Source: Clostridia bacterium
GTDB lineage: Bacteria; Bacillota_A; Clostridia; Oscillospirales; CAG-272
Length of the DNA stretch: 7,679 nt
Assembly (NCBI GenBank): GCA_017959485.1
Contig: JAGDAM010000260.1
Coordinates: 1-7,679, forward strand
Direction of reading: 5' to 3'
A program made the position numbers and the translations under genes. Below the pieces are notes generated by a model. That model worked only from the letters and a program-made list of their open reading frames with translations. It did no database searches and was not told where the DNA came from. Of this stretch, positions 1-5,685 are shown piece by piece. Positions within the stretch are counted from its first letter, which is position 1, and the number at the start of each line of letters is the position of its first letter.

Positions 1-1700
1 ATCTTTTCGAGCGAAGAGCGTCTGACCGTTTTTCGCTTTGAATCGGTCATCGCCCTGACGGTAAACCTGTGTATCTCTTCCTGAATACGGTAGATCAGCG
101 AAAAAACGTCCTGCTCCCGGGAAATGTCGACGATCCCGTCCGCGGTGACGAGCGCGCGCGTGCGGTGGCTGCCGTCCTTTACCATTCCGGCGATAAAGAC
201 GTCGACTCCCTGCTCTCTCGCCGCTTCGCGGGCGGCTTCGAGCTGCGCCGAGCCGCCGTCGACGAGAATCAGGTCGGGCCAGCGTGAAAAGGCGTCCTCC
301 TCCGCGTCCTGCTCCGCCAGGCGGGCAAGCCGCCGCCCGACCGCCTCCTTCATCGAGGCAAAGTCGTTCTGCGTCCCGACCGTCTTCATTCTGAAGAGGC
401 GGTAATCCTTTTTAACGAATCTGCCCCGCTCGCAGACGATCATTCCGGCGGTCAGGCATTCGTTTCCGAATCCCGAAATATCGAAGGCCTCTATGCGTTC
501 GGGCAGGACCTCGCACCCGAGCAGTTCTCCGAGTTTTTCCGCAGTCGAATCGGAAACCGAAAGCTCCCTGCCCGTCTTTTCTGCGTACTCAAGCGCGTTT
601 TCGGCAGCCATGACGCAGAGTTTTTTTCCGTTTCCGCGCTCGGGGATCCTGACCCTCACGCGTTTTTTCGCGATGCTCGACAGATAACCCTCAAGCAGCG
701 CGCGTTCCTCCTCGCCGAATCCGTCTCCGAGCAGAAGCTCCTCCGGGAATCCGGCGCTCCTTGAGTAATAATCGGAAAGTATGCTTACCGCCGAACCGGA
801 CACGTCGCCGGTTCCGTCGGAACAGACGCTGTCGATCTTGTCGGTGAGCCGCCCCTCCCTGACTATCAGGAGAGAGAGCGCGGATACTCCTCCCGATGAG
901 GCCACGGCGCAGGCGTCTCGGAAAACGTCGGGGTCGTCGACCGCCTTCTGATTCTCGCCGAGCCGGCGCAGAGCCGCGATGGAGTCTCTGACTCCGGCGG
1001 CCGCCTCGTACATTTCCTTTTCGGAATACTCGAGCATCTTTTCAGAGAGTCCGCGGCGCAGCGCGGCGGTGTTGCCCTTCAGCAGTTCGCAGGCGGAGGA
1101 AATCATTCCGGCGTATTCCTCTTCGGACACGCCGCCCTTGCAGATCCCCCGGCACTTCCCGATCTGGTAATATACGCAGGGTCTGACCTTCCCGATCTTT
1201 TCGGGAAATTTATGGCGGCAGGAAGGCAGGCCGACAACTCCGTTCACCGTCGAAATGACCGAAAAAGCGGTGGCGGATCCGGAATAAGGCCCGAAATAGA
1301 GAGCGTCGGGATCGCTGCGGTCCCGGGACATCGAAAGCACGGGATAGCTGCCGCCGCCGACCTTTATATAGGGATAGGACTTCGCGTCCTTAAGTTTGAC
1401 GTTGTACCGCGGCGAATATTTCTTGATAAGATTGTTTTCGAGCGCAAGCGCCTCGATTTCGCTGTCGCAGAGAATCCGGTCGAACGACCAGACCGACGCG
1501 ACCATACGTCCGGTTCTGACGCTTTTTTCGCTGTCGATGAAATACTGCGATACCCTGTCGCGCAGTTTTTTAGATTTGCCGACGTATATTACCCTTCCGC
1601 CTCGGTCCTTCATAATGTAGACCCCCGGCGACGCGGGCAGATCGTTCGCCTCCCTCAGAAGTATTTCCCTTCTCGAAGGCGCGTCAAGTTTATCGGTCAT
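1..1700 (-). CDS. uvrC: UvrC, excinuclease ABC subunit C (3' end cut by window edge)
   Basis: Nuclease subunit of UvrABC excision repair: it joins the UvrB-DNA pre-incision complex and cuts on both sides of a lesion. The 566 visible residues hold every core part. The GIY-YIG nuclease has G26-V27-Y28 and Y39-V40-G41, with a likely metal-binding E88 in LENNLIK. Four cysteines C161, C175, C183 and C187 match the spacing of the UvrC iron-sulfur site. A UvrB-binding UVR motif lies at about 205-240. The RNase H-like nuclease has D407 (FDISGFG), D481 (LVDGG) and H544 (HRF). UvrC is usually about 600 residues, so only the C-terminal helix-hairpin-helix part is off the left edge. The ATG at 1698-1700 has an AAGAGG Shine-Dalgarno 5 nt upstream. 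No promoter of its own is visible in the 61 nt after the hairpin behind ptsH, so it may depend on read-through from ptsH. No LexA-type box was found. Confidence 0.97.
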   Translation of the reverse strand, partial: MTDKLDAPSRREILLREANDLPASPGVYIMKDRGGRVIYVGKSKKLRDRVSQYFIDSEKSVRTGRMVASVWSFDRILCDSEIEALALENNLIKKYSPRYNVKLKDAKSYPYIKVGGGSYPVLSMSRDRSDPDALYFGPYSGSATAFSVISTVNGVVGLPSCRHKFPEKIGKVRPCVYYQIGKCRGICKGGVSEEEYAGMISSACELLKGNTAALRRGLSEKMLEYSEKEMYEAAAGVRDSIAALRRLGENQKAVDDPDVFRDACAVASSGGVSALSLLIVREGRLTDKIDSVCSDGTGDVSGSAVSILSDYYSRSAGFPEELLLGDGFGEEERALLEGYLSSIAKKRVRVRIPERGNGKKLCVMAAENALEYAEKTGRELSVSDSTAEKLGELLGCEVLPERIEAFDISGFGNECLTAGMIVCERGRFVKKDYRLFRMKTVGTQNDFASMKEAVGRRLARLAEQDAEEDAFSRWPDLILVDGGSAQLEAAREAAREQGVDVFIAGMVKDGSHRTRALVTADGIVDISREQDVFSLIYRIQEEIHRFTVRAMTDSKRKTVRRSSLEK

Positions 1701-1705
1701 TGTTG

Positions 1706-1711
1706 CCTCTT
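1706..1711 (-). promoter_or_regulatory. Shine-Dalgarno of uvrC
   Basis: AAGAGG on the minus strand, 5 nt before the ATG at 1698-1700. It fixes the uvrC start, and the first residues then lead straight into the GIY-YIG domain as in other UvrC proteins. Confidence 0.75.
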
Positions 1712-1759
1712 GCCGCGCGGATCGGTCACGACCGGCGTGTAACTGTCTTTTTGAAAGAT

Positions 1760-1787
1760 AAGGCAATACCGCGCGGTTCGACGCACG
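1760..1787 (+). repeat. Repeat copy A (28 nt, shared with 3895-3922)
   Basis: Read on the plus strand this segment aligns without gaps to the minus strand of 3895-3922, with 24 of 28 bases identical (differences at alignment positions 8, 13, 14 and 17). The identical core includes TTCGACGCACG. Both copies form the left arm and loop of an intergenic hairpin, but the two copies point in opposite directions. This suggests a dispersed palindromic element rather than two unrelated terminators. Confidence 0.6.
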
Positions 1788-1795
1788 GTATTGCC
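1762..1795 (-). terminator. Hairpin A after ptsH, probable intrinsic terminator
   Basis: On the minus strand GGCAATACCG and CGGTATTGCC form a perfect 10-bp stem, extended by a T-G wobble and three GC pairs (GCG/CGC) around a 6-nt loop. It begins 15 nt after the HPr stop codon and is followed by TTATCTTTC, a moderate rather than a perfect U-tract. Position and structure fit an intrinsic terminator, perhaps a leaky one, since uvrC follows 61 nt later with no clear promoter. The left part of the plus strand is a copy of a segment found in hairpin B (3870-3923). Confidence 0.65.
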
Positions 1796-1810
1796 GGGTA
1801 TTTCAGAAGG

Positions 1811-2074
1811 TTACTCGGACAGTCCGGACGCAATCAGCGCCTCAAGTCCGTCAAGCGCCTTTTTCTCGTCCTCACCGTCAGCCACGAGCGTCACCGTCAT
1901 TCCCTGGGCGATTCCGAGAGAAAGCACGCCGAGCAGACTCTTCGCGTTAACTTTGCGCTCGTCCTTGACAACCCAGACCGAGCATTTGTAGGAATTCGCC
2001 TTCTGGATGAATATTGTGGCCGGTCTGGCGTGCAGTCCGCCGTAGTTGATTATCGTTACGTCTTTCTGAATCAT
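1811..2074 (-). CDS. ptsH: HPr, phosphocarrier protein of the sugar phosphotransferase system
   Basis: Small cytosolic carrier that takes phosphate from enzyme I at a histidine and hands it to sugar-specific EIIA domains. At 87 residues it is normal HPr length. The active-site segment GLHARPAT puts His at position 15. The segment NAKSLLGVLSLGIAQG puts Ser at position 46, the site phosphorylated by HPr kinase in Firmicutes, where HPr(Ser-P) works with CcpA in carbon catabolite control. Both residues fall at the canonical numbers, so this is a full HPr, not a Crh-like protein lacking His15. The ATG is preceded by GGAG at a rather long 11-nt spacing. It has its own strong promoter and is followed by hairpin A, so it is probably transcribed mainly alone, with some read-through into uvrC. 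HPr-like genes near uvrC are seen in Clostridia. hprK and enzyme I are not in the window. Confidence 0.96.
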   Translation of the reverse strand: MIQKDVTIINYGGLHARPATIFIQKANSYKCSVWVVKDERKVNAKSLLGVLSLGIAQGMTVTLVADGEDEKKALDGLEALIASGLSE

Positions 2075-2110
2075 TTATGCGTGTGCTCCGTTCAAATTTT
2101 TATCGTATAT

Positions 2111-2139
2111 ATTATACAATAAAAGACGGTGAAAATCAA
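2111..2139 (-). promoter_or_regulatory. Sigma-A type promoter of ptsH
   Basis: On the minus strand a perfect -10 TATAAT (2111-2116) lies exactly 17 nt from a -35 TTGATT (2134-2139, four of six consensus bases). Transcription would begin near 2104, giving a leader of about 30 nt before the ATG at 2074. The surrounding stretch is AT-rich, unlike the GC-rich genes. This is the best promoter match in the window. Confidence 0.75.
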
Positions 2140-2171
2140 GACGCTTGCGAGGATTATCCCGCGCAGACGAA

Positions 2172-3833
2172 TCAGGAAGACACTTTAACGTCGCTGTAGC
2201 AGACCGTCCTGCCGTATGACGACGAGTTTTCGAAGGTATAGGTCACGGTTCCGACCGTTACGGTATGGCTTCCCGCCGAGTGAAGCGAGAGCGAATATGA
2301 CGAAACTCCGCCCGAGGCGCTGACCCTTCCGTATCCGAGGATAATCAGAGTCCCTCCCGAAACCGTAACCGTTCCGTCCGCGTCGAGAGCGGCGGCCATC
2401 TCGCTGTTCGGCCCGCGCGCAATTACGATTCCGCCCGTCTGTCTGTAGCTGCCGTTGGAATCAATCCCGTCGGTGTCGCCGCCGGCGGGTACGGAGACGT
2501 CGAGAAATCCGCCGCTGACCGATACGAGCGGAGTCGAAGCGCCACGGCAGGCGTTTATTCCGTCGTCGTTGGCGGCAACCTTCGTGTTTCCGCCCGAAAT
2601 CTCTATTACGTTGGCTTCCAGTCCCTCGTAGGCGCTGTCTATTACGATATTACCGCCCGAAACGCTGAGAGTTCCGTCGGAGTGTATTCCGTCGGCGCCC
2701 GACACAGTCGCCTGCTGAAATCCCTGGCGCCCGCCCGGGCCCTGTCGGCCCCCGAAGGTCTTGTTTTCGGGAGAATATACTGAGATCACGACGCTTCCTC
2801 CGGATATGCTGACTGCGCCGAGTCCCTTCGTGCCGTCCTCGAAGACCGTCCCGATATCTGCGTGAAGTCCGTCGTCGTACGACTGAACGGTGAGAAGTCC
2901 GGCCGACACGGTCAGCTCGTTCTGCGCCTTTATTCCCTTGTAAGAGCTGACAGACGCCGAAGACGCAGTGTAGCCGCTGTACGAACCGGTGTAGATCGAA
3001 AGCGAGGGCGCCGCTTCCCCGTCGGTCGACGCGAGAGCAAAGCTGTGAGCCGCCTGGATTCCGTCACCCGCGGCGTAGACCGCCACCGATCCGCCGAGGA
3101 TCAGCACGTCGCCGCGGGTGTTCCCCGACTTGTCGGTGTCGGTGCTGACGGTTTTGATTCCGTCGCCGCCGGTTGAGATCGCGATCACGGTACCGCTCAG
3201 TATTTCGACCGAATCGCCTCCGCGGAGAGCGTTGTTCGGAGCCGTGACCTTCAGAGACAGTTTCTGAATCTTAAGATCCTTCGCCGTGTGTATTCCGTTG
3301 TTGTATCCCGCGCTGACTACGAGAGTTCCCGTCCCCTTCAGTTTTAGATCGGTCTCGGAAGATATCGCGCCCTCGCCCTGCGACGCGTCGTCGGCGGTCT
3401 TCGCCGTACGTGTGTCGCTGATCAGGTTCTCGGTGCCCTTCTTCGCGGAAATATCGACGTCTCCCGCCGACAGAATCTTCACCGGCGAGTCGTCCGAGCC
3501 GATAACGGTGACTCCGTTAAGTTCGATAACGACGTCCGACCCGTCGCCGGCGTCGACGACGATCCGTCCTTCGAATCTGCCCGAGAGCGAATAGGTTCCG
3601 CCCGACGTTATGGTGCAGACTCCGCCGTCCAAGGTATACTTTCCGTCCGACGTGGCGACGGCGAAATCTCCGGTCGCCTCGGAGGCGTTTACCGACGCGT
3701 CGGTCACCGGAGAGGCGACCGATCCCGAGCCGTTTCCGGCGTCCGTACCGTCGCCGCCCGCGTCATTCCCCGCGCAGGACGATAATCCTATTATCAAAAG
3801 AAAGGCGGTTATGATGCAAACTGTTTTTTTCAT
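2172..3833 (-). CDS. Cthe_2159-family carbohydrate-binding beta-helix lipoprotein
   Basis: Exported, lipid-anchored 553-residue protein that probably binds polysaccharide at the cell surface. The signal peptide (residues 1-19) has two lysines, a hydrophobic core and the lipobox L17-S18-S19-C20, so Cys20 should be lipidated. A Gly/Ser/Ala/Asp-rich linker follows to about residue 60. The rest is a right-handed parallel beta-helix with about ten recurring turns of the form DGI/L-x-A: NNGIHT (179), GDGIK (223), GDGIQA (256), YKGIKA (298), DDGLHA (320), ADGIHS (380), YEGLEA (402), DDGINA (423) and TDGIDS (454). A Gly/Gln/Arg-rich loop at 361-374 interrupts the rungs. This pattern matches the C. 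thermocellum Cthe_2159 family, whose founder is a lyase-like, calcium-containing fold reported to bind cellulose and acidic sugars. Catalysis is not implied. The ATG at 3831-3833 is chosen because AAGGGGG stands 8 nt upstream and the signal peptide begins there. The frame is open 18 codons further, but that start would bury the signal peptide. The gene stands alone between hairpin B and the ptsH promoter. Confidence 0.87.
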   Translation of the reverse strand: MKKTVCIITAFLLIIGLSSCAGNDAGGDGTDAGNGSGSVASPVTDASVNASEATGDFAVATSDGKYTLDGGVCTITSGGTYSLSGRFEGRIVVDAGDGSDVVIELNGVTVIGSDDSPVKILSAGDVDISAKKGTENLISDTRTAKTADDASQGEGAISSETDLKLKGTGTLVVSAGYNNGIHTAKDLKIQKLSLKVTAPNNALRGGDSVEILSGTVIAISTGGDGIKTVSTDTDKSGNTRGDVLILGGSVAVYAAGDGIQAAHSFALASTDGEAAPSLSIYTGSYSGYTASSASVSSYKGIKAQNELTVSAGLLTVQSYDDGLHADIGTVFEDGTKGLGAVSISGGSVVISVYSPENKTFGGRQGPGGRQGFQQATVSGADGIHSDGTLSVSGGNIVIDSAYEGLEANVIEISGGNTKVAANDDGINACRGASTPLVSVSGGFLDVSVPAGGDTDGIDSNGSYRQTGGIVIARGPNSEMAAALDADGTVTVSGGTLIILGYGRVSASGGVSSYSLSLHSAGSHTVTVGTVTYTFENSSSYGRTVCYSDVKVSS

Positions 3834-3841
3834 TGTTTTTT

Positions 3842-3848
3842 CCCCCTT
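3842..3848 (-). promoter_or_regulatory. Strong Shine-Dalgarno of the lipoprotein gene
   Basis: AAGGGGG on the minus strand, 8 nt before the ATG at 3831-3833. It decides the start in favour of MKKTV rather than the in-frame ATG at 3885-3887, which lies inside hairpin B. Confidence 0.75.
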
Positions 3849-3859
3849 GATAATCCGAA

Positions 3860-3887
3860 ATCTTATAATAAAGGCAACATCGCTCAA
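3860..3887 (-). promoter_or_regulatory. Candidate promoter of the lipoprotein gene
   Basis: On the minus strand TTGAGC (3882-3887) is followed after 16 nt by TAAGAT (3860-3865), each with four consensus bases. The -35 would lie inside hairpin B and the leader would be about 20 nt. An alternative is TATAAT at 3925-3930, upstream of the hairpin, but it has no recognisable -35 and would place the whole hairpin in the leader. Neither is strong. Confidence 0.3.
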
Positions 3888-3923
3888 TCCGACGCGTGCG
3901 TCGAATCGTCCGGTGTTGCCTTT
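3870..3923 (-). terminator. Hairpin B after the M3 peptidase gene, probable terminator
   Basis: AAAGGCAACA and TGTTGCCTTT form a 10-bp outer stem. Inside, an imperfect middle section leads to an inner stem CGACG-CACG-CGTCG. On the minus strand the structure begins 35 nt after the stop codon of the M3 peptidase and runs into TTTATTATAAG, so it could terminate the aquaporin-M32-M3 operon. The U-tract is partly in the stem, which makes termination plausible but not certain. Its 5' half is a copy of the repeat in hairpin A. Confidence 0.55.
3895..3922 (-). repeat. Repeat copy B (28 nt, shared with 1760-1787)
   Basis: The minus strand here matches the plus strand of 1760-1787 at 24 of 28 positions without gaps. 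Copy B belongs to a longer hairpin (54 nt against 34 nt). Hairpin A looks like a version with an internal deletion of roughly 18 nt in the second arm. One stem difference is compensated: AACA/TGTT in B corresponds to AATA/TATT in A. Confidence 0.6.
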
Positions 3924-3958
3924 GATTATAAAGGGCGAAAATGACGGTTTTTTGAACG

Positions 3959-5674
3959 TCAGGTATCGGAATCGTTAAGTTTCAGGCAATTCTCAAACGT
4001 CCGCGACTGCGCGTCGGCAAACTCGGCGACGAGCTTCACCGTTTCTGGGTCGAGAGGATTGGGTATTCCCGCTTTTTCCAGCGTTTCGAAGTAGCCGTAC
4101 ATTCCTCCCATGCCGCAGAGCTTTAGGTAGCTTCCCCATGCGTCCCCGCCCCCGGTCTTCATCCTGAAGAGCGAGAAGGCGTCCATCTGCGCGAGCGCGT
4201 AGTCGATATAATAGAAGGGATAGAGGAAAATGTGCTGCTTCTGCATCCAGAAGCCGCCGCCCTCGAGAAATTCGTTTCCGTCGTAGTTGCGCCAGGGCAT
4301 ATACTTCTTTTCGACAGACCGCCAGATCTCACGCCTTTCGGCCGCGGTGGCGCGGGGATTTTCAAACACCCTGTGCTGGAACTCGTCGACCGAGACGAGA
4401 TAGGGGATGGTCTTCAGCGCTTCGGTGAAATGCGCGTAGAGATATTTTCCGGTCAGCTCGCCGAAAAAGCGCTCCATGTAAGGATAGGCGAAGAGTTCCA
4501 TCGTCATCGAATGGATCTCGTTGATCTCGCTGGTGGAGAAGGTCATCGACGTGAGCGGCAGTCTTCTCGAAGAGTAGTACGCCTCGAAAGCGTGTCCCGC
4601 CTCGTGAGTCAGAACGTCGATATCGTCGCTCGTTCCGTTGAAATTCGAGAAGATGAAGGGCGCCTTTTCGTCGGCGAGGAATGTGCAGTAGCCGCCGAGA
4701 TGCTTGTTCTCGCGCGTCACGAAGTCGAACAGCTCGTGTTCGGTCATAAAGTTGAAGAACTCGCCGGTCTCAGGCGACATCTCTTCGTACATCAGACGGG
4801 CCTTTTCGGTGAGCTCCTCGGGCGTTCCGATCGGCAGCGCGTTTCCGTCCGGGAAAACCAGCTTCTCGTCGTAGAACTCGAGCCGGGGCAGTCCCAGCCG
4901 CTCGGCCTGTTCGCGGTACATCCGTTCGCAGACCGGAGTCACGTATTCGCGCACCGCCTCTCTGAAAGCGGCGGCCTCGGCGGGGCCGTAATCGTACCGT
5001 CCTCTCGCGAGATAAACGTAGTCGATAAAGCTCTTAAAGCCGAGCTTTTTCGCCATCCGGCAGCGGATCTTTACCAGTTTGTCGTAAATCGAATCGAGCT
5101 TTCCGGAAATACCCTCGTAAAGCTTTGCCCAGGCGGCGAACGCCTCCCGGCGCTCTTCCCTGTCGACCGACTCCATGTGGCGCAAAAGGCCGTAGAAATT
5201 GCACTTTTCGCCCCTGAACTCGACCGAGCAGGCGGCGGCCGTCTTCGAGTACTCGGTGCAGAGATTGCTCTCTTTAATCGAATCGAATATTATCGACGGT
5301 TTGAATAGTTTGTTCTGGACCTCTATGTCAAGGAAAAACTTCCTGCCGTATTTTTCCTCAAGCTGAGGACGGTAGGGGCTCGCGAGCATCGCCTTGCCCG
5401 CCGCTTTGATGAGCATCATCAGTTTCGGCAGGGTCCGGTTAAAGAAAGACACTTCCCCGTCGTAGAACTCGTCTTTCATATTCATCGTGTTGCGGACGGA
5501 CGCCACCGTCTGAGCCGTCATTACGCTCTCGACGGTTCGTTCGAATCCGAGAAAGGCGGCTTCCGCCTCGTCGAAGCTCCCGGCTTTTTTAAAATCCGCG
5601 ATATAGCGCTTCAGATCCTTTTTCAGCGCGGGAACGTCGGGTCTTCTGTATTCCAGATCCTTGAATTTGTTCAT
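3959..5674 (-). CDS. M3-family oligoendopeptidase (zinc metallopeptidase)
   Basis: Cytosolic zinc peptidase that cuts short peptides internally, recycling peptides from uptake or protein turnover. The 571 residues match the usual length of the clostridial M3 oligoendopeptidases related to, but distinct from, PepF. The zinc site is H357-E-A-G-H361, with the catalytic Glu at 358. The third ligand is E386 in the EIHSMTMELF segment, 29 residues after H357 as in thimet oligopeptidase. The segment H481-IFLYPFYYIDYALAQ carries the His and Tyr residues that stabilise the transition state in this family. The N-terminal ~150 residues are helical and probably cap the substrate channel. No signal peptide is seen. 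Its start lies 9 nt after the M32 stop and its Shine-Dalgarno AAGGA uses the last two bases of that TAA, so translation is probably coupled. It is the last gene before hairpin B. The exact substrate range cannot be read from the sequence. Confidence 0.95.
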   Translation of the reverse strand: MNKFKDLEYRRPDVPALKKDLKRYIADFKKAGSFDEAEAAFLGFERTVESVMTAQTVASVRNTMNMKDEFYDGEVSFFNRTLPKLMMLIKAAGKAMLASPYRPQLEEKYGRKFFLDIEVQNKLFKPSIIFDSIKESNLCTEYSKTAAACSVEFRGEKCNFYGLLRHMESVDREERREAFAAWAKLYEGISGKLDSIYDKLVKIRCRMAKKLGFKSFIDYVYLARGRYDYGPAEAAAFREAVREYVTPVCERMYREQAERLGLPRLEFYDEKLVFPDGNALPIGTPEELTEKARLMYEEMSPETGEFFNFMTEHELFDFVTRENKHLGGYCTFLADEKAPFIFSNFNGTSDDIDVLTHEAGHAFEAYYSSRRLPLTSMTFSTSEINEIHSMTMELFAYPYMERFFGELTGKYLYAHFTEALKTIPYLVSVDEFQHRVFENPRATAAERREIWRSVEKKYMPWRNYDGNEFLEGGGFWMQKQHIFLYPFYYIDYALAQMDAFSLFRMKTGGGDAWGSYLKLCGMGGMYGYFETLEKAGIPNPLDPETVKLVAEFADAQSRTFENCLKLNDSDT

Positions 5675-5680
5675 TGTAAA

Positions 5681-5685
5681 TCCTT
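5681..5685 (-). promoter_or_regulatory. Shine-Dalgarno of the M3 gene overlapping the M32 stop codon
   Basis: AAGGA on the minus strand, 6 nt before the ATG at 5672-5674. Its two A bases are the last two bases of the M32 TAA stop (5684-5686). Ribosomes ending on M32 would sit on the initiation site of the next gene, which supports co-translation of the two peptidases. Confidence 0.7.

Noticed and set aside
1723..1734. Interrupted palindrome CGGTCacGACCG upstream of uvrC as a possible operator
   Set aside because: Arms are 5 bp with a 2-nt gap and match no operator I know, including the Gram-positive LexA box GAAC-N4-GTTC. Chance is likely in GC-rich DNA.
1212..2122. Plus-strand frames opposite uvrC and ptsH
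   Set aside because: They lie opposite two strongly conserved proteins; the second would run through hairpin A and the ptsH promoter. Their translations are Arg-rich and featureless.
2147..2164. Possible terminator of the lipoprotein gene just after its stop
   Set aside because: The inverted repeat pairs only about five bases with a mismatch, and the T-rich stretch after it is the ptsH promoter. Not enough to call; the gene may end by another mechanism or read into ptsH.
2172..3833. Tandem DNA repeats in the lipoprotein gene
   Set aside because: The repetition is at protein level (beta-helix turns) with diverged codons, not a recent DNA tandem repeat.
3834..3887. Upstream in-frame ATG that would extend the lipoprotein by 18 residues
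   Set aside because: It lies inside hairpin B without a Shine-Dalgarno, and would place 18 residues before a clear lipoprotein signal peptide.
4232..5308. Plus-strand open frame of 358 codons opposite the M3 peptidase gene
   Set aside because: Antisense shadow of the M3 gene, with no Shine-Dalgarno or domain that I can recognise and no intergenic support.
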